Source: Aurifilum marmelostoma (taxonomy: Eukaryota > Ascomycota > Sordariomycetes > Diaporthales > Cryphonectriaceae). Taken from it: a stretch of 64,000 bases of DNA. Positions within the stretch are counted from its first letter, which is position 1; every line of letters begins with the position of its first letter. The stretch lies in NCBI GenBank assembly GCA_027559495.1, contig JAMXSV010000028.1:744001-808000 (forward strand), given 5' to 3'. Positions 22,599-33,613 of the stretch are shown here, one piece after another. The notes under the pieces are model-generated. The model was not told the DNA's origin and did not search any database. It was given only the letters and a program-made list of their open reading frames with translations. The position numbers and the translations under genes were made by a program.

Positions 22599-25058
22599 AT
22601 GAAGTTCGGCGAGCAGCTGCGCTCTTCTGTCATCAAGGAGTATCAGTGGTACTATATAGACTATGAAGGGCTGAAGGCCGATCTTAAGAAGGCTTCTGGC
22701 CCCATTGTCCGGCCTAAAGGAAAGGCGAAAGCCAGCACGGAACGAGAATGGACAGAGGATGACGAGACACGTTTCGTATACCGCCTGGAATCGGAACTGG
22801 AAAAGGTCTACCAAAAGCAACAGCTCAAGACCATCGAGATCACACGTCGCCTCCAGACCAGCGAGCGTGATGTCAACGATATTGTCGCCAGACTGGATGA
22901 ACGCCAGCCTGACCGGGATGGCCCATCCGAGGAGGAGTTCATGGTCCTGGAGGAGGACCTCAGCGACATCATTGCCGATGTCAACGATCTGGCCAAGTTC
23001 GTCCAGCTGAACTACACCGGCTTCTACAAGATCATGAAGAAGCATGACAAGATGACGGGGTGGCACATTCGGCCTGTCTTCGAGGCCCGCATGAAGGCGA
23101 AACCCTTTTTCAAGGACAACCACGAGGAGTTGCTGGTCAAGCTGTCCGACCTCTACAATATCGTGCGCACCAGGGGTAACCCGGTGAAGGGTGACAGTGC
23201 CTCGGGCGGCAGCCAGGGTAACTTCATCCGTAACACGACAAAGTACTGGGTGCACCCGGACAACGTCACTGAGCTCAAGCTCATCATCCTCAAGCACCTT
23301 CCAGTCTTGGTCTTCAATGCCGCCAAGGAGTTCGAGACGGATGACACGGCTATCACATCCATCTACTACGACAACCCCGATGTTTGGGATCTGTATGAGG
23401 GCCGGCTCAAGAAGACCGAGGGAGCCGAGGCGATCCGCCTGCGGTGGTACGGCAGCATGGACACCGACAAGATCTTTGTCGAGAGAAAGACGCATCGAGA
23501 GGACTGGACAGGGGAGAAGTCCGTCAAGGAACGCTTCGACATCAGGGAAAAGCATGTGAACTCGTACATGAAGGGTGAAATGCTCCCTGCCGCCATCATC
23601 GATAAGCAGAGAAAGACTGGCAAGAAGCCCAAGGCAGACTACGACAAAGCCGAGAAGCTGGCCCAGGAGATCCAGTGGGAGGTCCTCAAGAAGGGGTACC
23701 AGCCGGTATGCCGCAGTTTTTACCACCGTACTGCCTTTCAGTTTCCTGGCGATCTGAGAGTCCGCATCTCGTTGGACACAGACTTGACCTTGATCAGGGA
23801 AGATAATCTCGACGGGCGCAAGAGAAGCGGTGACAACTGGCGCCGTATGGATATTGGCGTGGACTATCCTTTTTCCCAGCTGCCACCGGAAGACATCTGC
23901 CGATTTCCATATGCCGTGTTGGAGGTGAAGATTCAGACTCAGGCAGGTCAGCAGACCCCTGAATGGGTGCGACAGCTGGTCTCGAGCCACCTCGTCGAGG
24001 CAGTTCCCAAGTTCTCCAAGTTCATTCACGGATGCGCCGTCCTTTTTCCCGACCGCATCAATCTGTTGCCGTTTTGGATGCCCCAGATGGACGTTGACAT
24101 CCGCAAGCCCGTCACCCACAGTTTTGGTATCCAGCGGAGCCCTCATTCTGGTACGACTGGCACATCGGAGGATGAGGACGATGACGAAGACGACTCGGAT
24201 GAGGAGGACGCCAGACCCACGCGGAGGCACGAGCACAATGGCCTTCTTGCGCCATCGAACGGCGAGACGAGCGCCCACGGAGCGGCAGTTGCTCATAGGT
24301 TGCGACAGGCACAGAGTGATGGGGCAGTCGATCTCGAGGATCAGACACGACTCTTACCCTCCGCTCAAGACGACGCATACGTGCTGTATGAGTCCGACGA
24401 GGAGGCCGAGGGAGATGACAGGCTGGAGGAGGCCAGAAGAGTCGGTGGGCTGACATACTTTACGACGCTCGTCTCGACTAAAGCGAAGACTGCGGCTCGT
24501 GGCGTAGCTTCCAAGCTAGCGCACGCCACAGCAACGCTGAGGTCTGGAAGTGAGATCCCCGTACATGAGCGAACACTCGCTCTGTATGGTACGACGCAGG
24601 TGCAGAATAAGAGATTCGAGGCGCCCAAGGGGAAGAAGATCTACGTCCCCGTCCGTGTGGAGCCGAAGGTGTACTTTGCTGCCGAAAGGACTTTCTTGAG
24701 TTGGGTATGTACCACTTCCTCTCTGATTTACCGTCCAGCTGTCCTGAGCTGTATGTGCTGACCCCATCAACCGCAGCTCGAATTTTCCATCTACATCGGG
24801 ACCATCGCTACCACCCTTCTCAACTTCGGCAGCAAGCCCAGCAGGATCTCCTTCATCGTTTCCGGCGTCTTCACCCTTGTCGCTATACTCTGCCTGTGCT
24901 ACTCCATGGGCGTCTACATCTACCGAAGTCGTTCCATTCGAGCTCGGAAGGCCGCTAAATTCTATGACTACTGGGGTCCGACATTCCTGTGTAGTGCCTT
25001 GGTCGTCGCCGTCGCCCTGAACTTTGGATTTGAGGGCCACGAAAGGAAGTGGTGGTAG
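22599..25058 (+). CDS. VTC4: Vacuolar transporter chaperone 4, polyphosphate polymerase
   Basis: Exons 22599-24704 and 24777-25058 give 795 residues (yeast Vtc4 is 721). Residues 1-190 form the SPX domain (MKFGEQLRSSVIKEYQWYYI, LNYTGFYKIMKKHDK), which senses inositol pyrophosphates. Residues 215-510 form the triphosphate-tunnel polymerase domain, with the basic and acidic tunnel residues in RLRWYG, VERKTHREDW, RSFYHRTAFQ, RVRISLDTDLT, AVLEVKIQTQ and SKFIHGC. An acidic linker (EDEDDDEDDSDEED) precedes three hydrophobic segments at the C-terminus, split by the only intron (72 nt, GTATGT-CGCAG). Vtc4 makes polyphosphate from ATP and moves it into the vacuole as part of the VTC complex. The tunnel residues present mark it as the catalytic subunit rather than Vtc2/3. 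The extra length lies in the acidic linker. Confidence 0.96.
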
Positions 25059-25464
25059 GCAGTGATGCCTCGAAGGAAACAGCTCCTAGACGGAGGACAA
25101 GAAGAACGCGTTTTGATTGGCAAGCGACTGTACACATGCATCCTCATGGAGGAACTTGCGTTGACATAATCACCCGGTCTTCCAGAAGGGTACCGGGCTC
25201 AGCGCATATTGTAAGAATTGGACATATCACTTTACATTCCCTTCGTGTCAGACTAAACTTGTGTGTATGGATCAAATTCTATTAAGTTCTACGACATGAT
25301 TAGATCCGCTACATTAATGTTGAGCTTCGTTATTCCACTTAATCACTCTTGCTACCCAAGAAGCCAGTCCATCAGGTGCCACCCGATCACAATATCGATT
25401 CACCCTCTCGCCGCACACCCGTCTCGCACAGTAACCGATTTATCGATCATCCTCCTCTTCCACC
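25059..25464. other. Convergent 3' intergenic region
   Basis: This is short AT-rich sequence between two converging gene ends. Nothing in it is recognised. Confidence 0.5.
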
Positions 25465-26201
25465 TTAGTTGTTGCCGTCATTCTCGAGGAAGATCTTGAT
25501 GAGGGCACCAATGGCAGTGGTGACAATGCCGCCAACGATCTTGAGGGCCGTCTTGTCCCCCTGTTCGAGATGGATGAGGATCGCCGCGTCGCGACGGCCC
25601 TCTCCGGTGCCCATGGCGCCCTGGTAGGCGGCGAAGAAGGGGGCTGGGTCGATCTTGGCGACAGTGTCGGCGTTGCGGAGGGCATCGCTGAGGAGGGTGT
25701 CGGGGGTCGTATTCTTAATAACAGGGCGGAAGGGGTGGCCGGCGCCGAGGTTCTCGGTCGTCTAGGGAAGGTTAGAAAGTGAATTTGGGATGTGGGTGTA
25801 CGCCCAAGGACAGGAGAGGCGTGTGTGTGTGTGTCTGTGTTTGCATAGGAAACGTCCATGCGTGTTGTATGCATGGGATGGGTGATGTGATGCGAAACCA
25901 TGGGAGGTTGTCGTCAAGGGGTGGGAGGTGGGCAAGGGGCTCGGAACACGTTTACCTGGGCCAAGGTGGCCAAGGAGACCACTGGCCTCTTGGCGAGGAC
26001 ACGGGTGTAGAAGAAACGCTTCCCCTTGGAAACATTCTTCTTGTACGCCTTTGCAAGCTCTTGGGCAAAGAGCTCAGGATCATTGCCATCCGGAACAAGG
26101 ACGTAAAAAGGAATCATCTTGTCGGTGCTCAACTTGACGACCACCAGGCAGATCTTGGCGGTGACCTGGGTGGAGTTCTTGGCCAGAGGGCTTGCAGACA
26201 T
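25465..26201 (-). CDS. Conserved hypothetical protein (180 aa)
   Basis: Minus-strand exons 25956-26201 and 25465-25761 are joined across a 194 nt intron (GTAAAC to CCTAG) that contains a (GT)7 tract at 25821-25834. The start MSASPLAKNSTQVTAK has a good upstream stop context. The first exon reads as a compact alpha/beta segment (CLVVVKLSTDKMIPFYVLV, ELFAQELAKAYKKN), and the second holds LLSDALRNADTVAKIDPAPFF and a C-terminal hydrophobic helix (LKIVGGIVTTAIGALIKIFL). That last stretch could be a tail anchor or a buried helix. The splice is phase 0 (LAQ then TTENLG). I do not recognise the family. The low-GC intron inside high-GC exons supports the model. Confidence 0.65.
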
Positions 26202-27931
26202 GTTGAGTGGTGGGAACGAAGCTGGTAGGGATGGTGAAGGTGGTATACTGGGGGGAGCTGGGGTGGCGGGCGAGTTGGTGTTGGGAGTGTGATATTGAAG
26301 CTGGCTGGCGATGGTGCGTTCTTTTTTTCCTCTTTCTCTCCGTGTCACTTCCCCTGGTGACCGGCAAAGCTCGGAAGGCGGACGTCATTGCGACTTTATA
26401 TGAGATTGTTTGGTACTGTATCAAAGTGCTAGAAAATAAAAAATAAAAAAAATAAAAAAAAATGGCATTACAAGCTAATGGCGTGGCAAGTAAGCGGTAA
26501 GTAGTCTGGTACACGAAGCCACCCCGCGGGGGGGGATGCACACGGCGTTATGTATACCACTGTAAAATGAGAGCGAGAAAAGGCCTGATGAGACGATTAA
26601 AACGAGTAAAGTCGAAAGTTGTTGAGAAGTCCAGCTCGACAAAAAACATATCATGAATAGGTAGTTCAACATATGCTCCTTTTGTACGGCACAGTCTTGC
26701 ATCGGTGGGTTACAATGAGGCTGAAAGACCAGAGACACTCTGCGGGGTACAGTAGTAGTTGAGGAATGCCGGGGTGTGCGTGTTACCGCCAAGGGTACCG
26801 TACCTGACAGTAATACAGAGATGGCTATTTGGCTCACCATTTGGTCACAATTCCATGCAAGAAATACATGTTTCGACACACCCTCTGGAATGGGGAATTG
26901 GTTGAAGGGGGACCGGTCGGTAACCTGCTAACACAGGTGTACAGAGCATGACCCCACTGACAGTGGTCTACCAAGGGACCCCTTACCCACTGCAACAGGT
27001 CGCTCCAGCACGCCGGGACCCTGACGAGGATCACTGTAGCGGCAGTACCCGGTACCTGGAGTGCAAGGCTAGCCTAGCCTTACGTCCCTGCTATGTCAGT
27101 TTGACGTCACACGCTTCCAAGTTGTCACACTTTCCAAGTTTTTAGAGTTTCCTGATCCTTCCTCCCCCCTCCTTTGTGGACAGTATTACTCACTGCCGAA
27201 GCTGCCATGTGCCTACAGTAGTACTGTTACAGTATGTTGTGCAACTAATTTAAGCATCTTTTTAAAGATATCCTCAATCTCCTATATCAAAGCAAGACTG
27301 ACATGATAACAGCTACTGGAAGCATTGATTTCATCTACAATGTCTCGGTCTTGGAGACGAGTCTTACAGAAAAAGTTCAATAGAAACCACAGCTGTCACC
27401 CAATGTCCACCCATTTGCTTCCCATATGTCCATGTCTTGATCAACAGATGATGATTGATATGTAGACTTGATGGGTCTTGTAGGAATCCGTCCACTGCGT
27501 AGAAGAAGCCCTGTCAGTAAAGATCTCTGTTCCGTCAGCATATGCCCACCCTACCTTGACTTTACTTCCACTAAGCACCTAATTCGGGCTCACAACAGGG
27601 GGGCCACTCGCTGAGCTGCTGGGGTGTCAGCGGCTTCAGTGGCTCTGAGCCCTCTGCGAATCTGGGGCCTCCGGATCTCTGTGGTCAGAGAGCTCCGCGA
27701 ATTTGTAAGTCTGTGAATAGAGACGCTCCCCAGTCACAGACAGTTGGGCTGACAGCTGAGCTGATAGTTGGGCTGAAACACAGGCCTGCTAAAACTTGAA
27801 AAGATGCAACTCTCTTCTTCTTGCTTTCTTTCCTCTTTCAAAATCTCCTTATCCAGAAGTTCGAGTCTTGTGTTCATCCTCGAGCATTCGCCTTACCAGC
27901 CACTGATATAACCCTTGACCCCTGGCCACTG
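26202..27931. other. Gene-poor gap with A-rich tract
   Basis: No convincing gene is seen over 1.7 kb. An A-rich tract interrupted by T lies at 26435-26462. The right part carries C/T-rich leader sequence of the zinc-finger-like gene. Confidence 0.4.
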
Positions 27932-30659
27932 ATGGATACTGTGATTGTACTCCATGCGGGGAGCCGCTTTGACAATGGAACGACAGGAGCGACCCTTGCT
28001 CTCCGGACTTGTAAGCGCAACGGAATCCCAGCTTTCACTGTGAGACTTCCTTCCCCATCCAATGTTTACTACATGCCACCTTCCCACAGTATGCTAACCC
28101 ATCTCGCGAGACTTTGCAGTATCCGCGAGATATTTGCACCGCATGGGGCACCAGTCGCTTCCAGAAGGTCGAAGGGCCCGTCAGCAAGCTCGTCGAGGCC
28201 AGATCGTGGCCGAGTGGAGCTGAGTGGGCCTGGTACGAAGTAAGTCCTGTTGGCTATGTTGGCCCGCAACAGAAGCCTGCGTAAGGATACTAATGTCCTC
28301 TTCCTTCGCACAGGATCTCGACAACGATCGACTGGTCAACATTTTCGCCCCATACCGCCTTCTTTCTCGGTCCCAATCTCTCAGCCTGCTTTCCGAAAAT
28401 GGGTCCATCGCTCCAGACATTGATTTTGAGTTCGATCAGAGCGTCAGGCATGACAGCTCGAGCCTCAGAACTTGCAGTACGCAGAAGACCCTGACCGAGG
28501 CCAGGCTTCTTGAGTTTGATGCCAAATTCAGGCGACTGCAGAAGCAGGAGCACGGGCGAGATGACAACCAGAATGACGACAGCCAAAGCCACAACTGGGA
28601 AAATCCATTATTCGGCTCGCAAGGTGGCCTTCCAATCATCCCGAACCCACCCCGACCCAATGTTTCGTGGAGACTAGACAAAGACAGAGAGGCGCAGGCT
28701 ACGGAACGCCAATTGGCCTTGGATATACCCAGCTTCAAATCTCCTGTTCCTCAGAACGTTGCGGTCCGGTCTCGTACTGCACATAGCACCTTGGACACGC
28801 CTTCGAAATGCGAAGTAGAACCGCCTCTGTACTCGTCCATCCGCCGGGTGTTATCGGCAAATCCTTCTTACTCGGCCGAAGACATCATCTCAGCTATCAA
28901 GAAGGACCGGCCTGACCAGAGCTATTTCTTTCCACCTGCCGGCCAGACTCTCGTTGGCCATCCAGTTAGCCAGCAGCCGAATTGCCCTCGTGAGGCTCCC
29001 GCCGGCAGCGCTTCCACACCCAAGAAGAGGAGCGCTGGGCAGGCTGGACGTCAAGCACCGTCAACAAACAAGAAGAGCAAGACTTCTGTTGCCCCAGATG
29101 GTTGTGACGGCGGCGGCGCTGAAGATGAAGACAGCGGGTCCGGAGACGACAAGAGCGGCCGCGGTGGCAGGGGCGGGGCTTCACAAGCATCGAAGCTCGA
29201 GGGGTTTGAATCTTGGAGATGCCCATACTACTACAGGTATCGGTCCCCAGCCTTTGAGAGGAATTTCAGGACATGCGGACGTCCTGGTTTCCGCAACCGT
29301 GACGATCTTTGGTGAGACGTCCACGTGCAACCCCACAATATATAGACAACTCGCGCCCTCATTGTGCTGACTATGACCAGGACGCATCTTTGGCAGAAGC
29401 ACGGCCCAGAGAAGAAGTCGAAAGACCATGACTTGGCGATGTACTACATGGATGAGAATCAGAGGGACGATCTCAAGCGGTTGATATCGGAAACCAAGCG
29501 CGTTCCAAAGTCTGATGTGGCCCAATGGGAGAAGGTTCAAAGGGATTTATACCGAAAGGTCTGGTTCAATCTCTTTCCCGAAAGTGAGGACGTTCCAGAG
29601 TCACCTTGTAAGTCCTTATTGCTATTAGAGGCCTCATTCCCATTTTCTCTTTTCTTATTCCTTTCCTTTGCCTGTGCAAGCACTTCGTGGGTCAAGACTG
29701 GATGCTTACCGCTCTAATTAGTCCACATAAAGTATGATGAATTGGGAGAACAGTGCCTCGCGGTCGTTCAGGCACTAATGAAGGTCGATGCCATACAATC
29801 AACGGGCTCCAGTCCTACGGAGGACTACCGCATGACACGTCAAAAAGTTGAGGATATACTCGTCCTTGCCCTACGTATCGGACTAGATTGCCACCCTGAT
29901 GCTACCGAGGTCTTTGGTGGCCAAATTCCGAATCAGCGAGAGGCCACAGGAAAGAAACGACCCACCCAGGCTGCCCAGCAATTTGCGCGTGCTCAGAGAG
30001 ACCTGCAGGATGCTCCGAGAGATCCAGGAGCAACGTATGGTGATGTTCAGCTTGCAGCCACCCCAGTGCATCGCCCGGAAATAAGATTGGGGACAGCGCG
30101 TCTACAACACCAAGGATTCCCTGTGCAGGCCGTGCCCGTTCTGCAAAAGGATCCGCCTATGAGGTGCCACATAACGCATGTGCCCTTGTACGATAATGGG
30201 AAGAATGAGATTATCATCAGGCTAGAGCCCTTGGGCCCTCTTGGGCCCGATCAGCGGCAGGGGTTGATGCCATCTGCGCAACTTCAAATCATCACACCCT
30301 CAAGATATGAGCCTCATATCACGGGGCCAGCTCCGAAGTGGACACAGGTACAACACAATCCAACACTGCCTCCCAATACGGCAATCCGTCAGGGTACCAT
30401 CGACATGCCTCCGGCCGCATCCGCATCCGCATCCGCATCCGTCGCCTCGCCTCCCCCTCCTCCGCCGCCTCTTCCGCCCCGAGAAGAGACACAAGTGGGC
30501 AATTGGGCCCAGAATACCGAGCATCAAAACAGCCACTACAATCCCATGGACTTCAGTAATGAGGGTCTGGACGTGGTTTTGGAGAACGACGGGCTTGAGG
30601 ACATGCTGAGCTGGGGTGCGCCAGATTGGTTACCAGGATTTGGAACATCGGGCAGCTGA
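27932..30659 (+). CDS. Putative zinc-finger regulatory protein (806 aa)
   Basis: Five exons (27932-28039, 28090-28239, 28314-29311, 29381-29607, 29722-30659) splice in frame to 806 residues. The N-terminal 400 residues are polar and low in structure, with a basic patch (TPKKRSAGQ, NKKSKTS) that could be a nuclear signal, then an acidic and Gly-rich linker. A Cys/His unit follows: WRCPYYY, FRTCGRPGF, then WTHLWQKHG, spaced C-X17-C-X13-H-X4-H. The fourth ligand pair is only created by the third intron's removal (DDL then WTHLW). Many uncharacterised fungal proteins share this C..C..H..H unit. The rest holds a charged helix (AMYYMDENQRDDLKRLI) and a Pro/Ala low-complexity stretch. I infer a nucleic-acid-binding or regulatory role. 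The first two short exons are the least certain part. Confidence 0.7.
30419..30442 (+). repeat. GCATCC hexanucleotide repeat, four units
   Basis: Four perfect GCATCC units lie inside the last exon of the zinc-finger-like gene and encode an alternating Ala-Ser stretch, followed by a CCN-rich poly-Pro run. The unit length is a multiple of three, so copy-number change would not shift the frame. Confidence 0.85.
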
Positions 30660-30825
30660 TCTCAGATAATTCCATAGCCGCAAAATAGAGTTTGGATGTC
30701 TTTACTGAGCACCATGTCCATTATCATCTAGCCGGTAGGCCTTACCCGTGCGGGCTTGCCGCAGATCTGTGGCCCTCAATACCCTCATCAAAAGACAAAC
30801 CTCTCTTTTTCTTCACAGCAACAGC

Positions 30826-31653
30826 TCAGATGCCAGCCTTCAGGATCTTGTCGACGGCCTCATCTACGCCCTTCACAACAATGGTCGGTCTCAAATCCAC
30901 CTTTGCATCGCCGGCCGTGCTGATCACCTCCCCGAGCTGGTCCACCCACCCCGTCCCTGCGCGATCCACCCACACAGCTCTCAGCCCTGCGGCTCTTGCG
31001 CCGACGACGTCGAACGGGTTCGCACTGATAAGCCACACAGCCGCCTGTGTTTTGTAGCCGCCTCCACTGGCGCCAACCTCGCGCTGCAGGTGCTCGTAGG
31101 CATCACGATGGGGCTTGTACCTCCTCGCGCCGTCCGTAGACACTAACTTCGTGAACAGCGGCCTGGATCCCTGCCCACCGGCATCCGAGTGAAACAGCTT
31201 CAGGGTCGGGCTCGCCGCAATGGACGCGCTCAGCATGGGCGCCGTGCCGTTGGAAAAGATGAGAGCCTCGATGTCGCCGGGCGCGGTCCTCTCCTGCAGA
31301 GTCTTGAGACCCGGGAGCACGTCCGCGAAGCACATGAGGCCGTCGTATGCCTGCATGAGCTCGTCGGCCTTGGAGTCCGGGATGTGCAGGCCGGCCTCGT
31401 TGACGGCGTGGATGAGGGCCGCGCGGGTGATCTTGTCAAAGGGGATGTAGGGTACGTCAGAGCTGGTGGATGGCGGCAGCACCTGCATGGAGGTGAGGCG
31501 CCAGGTGTACTCCAGCTGGTACTGGCGCCACTTGGTGGCTATGTGGTCTGCCTTGTCGGCTCCGAAGTGGTTGGCCAGGTCGTCTGAGATGGAGGATGTG
31601 GAGAGAAGGGTGCCGTAGAGGTCGAAGGCTACGGTAATTTTGGGCGGCGCCAT
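30826..31653 (-). CDS. Haloacid dehalogenase type II-like hydrolase
   Basis: A single-exon minus-strand frame encodes 275 residues. HAD motifs are in order: FDLYGTLL with the nucleophile Asp near residue 11, LIFSNGT (motif II Ser/Asn), the motif III Lys in RRYKPHRDAY, and WLISANPFDVVGARAAGL (motif IV region). The DLYGTL form and the cap-domain pattern fit the L-2-haloacid dehalogenase branch of the HAD superfamily. In fungi these enzymes are mostly of unknown substrate and may act on phosphorylated metabolites rather than haloacids. No signal peptide is present, so it is probably cytosolic. The tail of the zinc-finger-like gene converges on it with about 165 bases between. The substrate cannot be judged from sequence. 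Confidence 0.9.
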   Translation of the reverse strand: MAPPKITVAFDLYGTLLSTSSISDDLANHFGADKADHIATKWRQYQLEYTWRLTSMQVLPPSTSSDVPYIPFDKITRAALIHAVNEAGLHIPDSKADELMQAYDGLMCFADVLPGLKTLQERTAPGDIEALIFSNGTAPMLSASIAASPTLKLFHSDAGGQGSRPLFTKLVSTDGARRYKPHRDAYEHLQREVGASGGGYKTQAAVWLISANPFDVVGARAAGLRAVWVDRAGTGWVDQLGEVISTAGDAKVDLRPTIVVKGVDEAVDKILKAGI

Positions 31654-33613
31654 GGCGGGGGGTTGGAAGAGGAGATGGGCTGGTGAGTGGGTGTGGTCAG
31701 ATTGTTAGTCTCTAAAGAGTAACAAGGTCGAGGACATAGTCTTATCTTTGGTATTCTATCGTTAAAGATCTGATATATGAATATTCTTCGTCTATCACCA
31801 GGCACGTAGGTGAAGGTATTTAATGTGCGTCATGCGTGGTGACGCAATGGGGGGGCGGAAGCCATTCTTGCTAAGTTGAACCTAAGTAACTATGACGGGA
31901 TAATTATGTTACAATTCCAGACTTCAAAATTCATGATGCACTGCAGATGCACGAAAGAGCCAGTAGAGGAAAAGTTTGCCCGTCAAGCCGAGATATACAG
32001 CTTTACATAACCGGTCTTCAGTACAATCTATAATTATACAGCTTAATAACAGCACCCGCTGCCCAGGAAGCCGACAGCCCGAATCATATGCAAGGGAAAA
32101 CTGAACAGACGAGTTTGATTATGTATGGCAATTTATGAAAGGCTCGTATCTACTATGGAATATTCTAGCAGACCCTCAAATTGCCACCATGGTTCTAGTT
32201 GATAACTGGAAGATCCACGCCCAAGGCTACAAAAGGCATAATACCTAGGTATCTCAGCCTTGCGGCTTGCTATCACACCAGATTCTGGGCCCTACTTTAA
32301 TTTTCAACAATGCTCTTTTTCACTCTAGCCCTCGAAAATTCCATAACTAGCGAGTGCTTTCAAATTTGGTGACTTCCCCCAATCAATCAGTTCTGGTAAT
32401 GTTGCCTTCGGTGCGTCAATGCCTTCCGTTCCCTGACTACCTAGGTATAAACAAAGTCGTCGTATGCACAGTCCTGTTTCGATGAGCCTGACTTCCACCT
32501 CCATGAGTATCCTTTCGATTTGTTTCCATTATGCCGGGCAACTCAGACTTCGGACATATATTGCGCACTGCGTCTACTCCGATAATAGCAAACATCGTTG
32601 ATGTTTTCCCCACCGAGAACGTGACGTGTTTTTGAGTCGACCTCGGGAACCAGAATCATCGATATCAATTCTAGCACAGTCATCCTTGTATGTGATTCAA
32701 CCTCGTACAGACTGAATTTGATGATAAGAACTGCTATGTAGATGAAGGTCAGAGCCATGCAACATTTAATCAGCTAAATGTTTACACGAATACAATAAAT
32801 TTGCTCGTTACTATCAAGCAGTCTCCTCATCCTCTATACAGATTCGCCATTCTGAAAATAGCATAGACACTATAATTATTCAGAGATACAGTAAGAACGG
32901 TTGAATGGACTCTTGGAAAGTAATTATTTCAAAACTTGATTGCAAAGAAGGACAAGAAAAAGAAGAAAAAAACACCGGGTATAGAAAGGGTATCTTCATA
33001 ACTTGTAATCGTGGTGATTACAGGGCACCTTTCTATCTGATTTCCAAGGCGTGGATCTTGGTGTGGAATCATACAAGGATCGCCGCGCCAAATTATGTTC
33101 CAGGCCCCACGCAAAGCAAGCGAAGAGGCGTTCAATGATAATTTTACTTCGAAATAGACAAACAACTAGAGATAAAGAGCCAAGTGCTGACCGATTCTCT
33201 CGCGCCTGGCGAGATTTTGCGCTTCGTGATGACCGATCGCGCTTAAGGGTTTGGATAGGGAAACTTGACGCTGACAAACGTTTCCGTATTGGGCGTTATT
33301 CAGGCCGGATTCTTAGGCTAGGCTTAGCCGCAATGATGGAATCAACAAATTATAGCACTGGCCGCCGTAACCGCTCTTTCCCCATAGACTACAGCGACTC
33401 TGCATAGTACGTAACAAACCATACTTAGGAAGGGGCAACCCCCGATATCAACTCAGAAGGCAGCTGCGCACTCAAGAAGCTTTCTCCGACCTCGGGAGTA
33501 TCGATCAGCTCTTCCTGGAAGCATCATTTATTTTGCTTTATTTTGTTCATTCTCCTTTGATCATAGTTGACAGGAGCATTGACTTATTTGTTTCTCAATC
33601 ACCAGAAGTGAAA
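31654..33613. other. 2 kb AT-richer gene-free gap
   Basis: The sequence is visibly richer in A and T than the neighbours, and every frame is closed within about 120 codons. No transposase, reverse transcriptase or terminal repeat is seen. It could be decayed repeat sequence or simply a long intergenic space. Confidence 0.4.

Noticed and set aside
22557..24296. 579-codon minus-strand open frame
   Set aside because: It is antisense to VTC4, whose sense frame has full family motifs. G/C-rich third positions keep the opposite strand open.
25821..25834. (GT)7 tract
   Set aside because: Ordinary microsatellite inside an intron; no sign of function.
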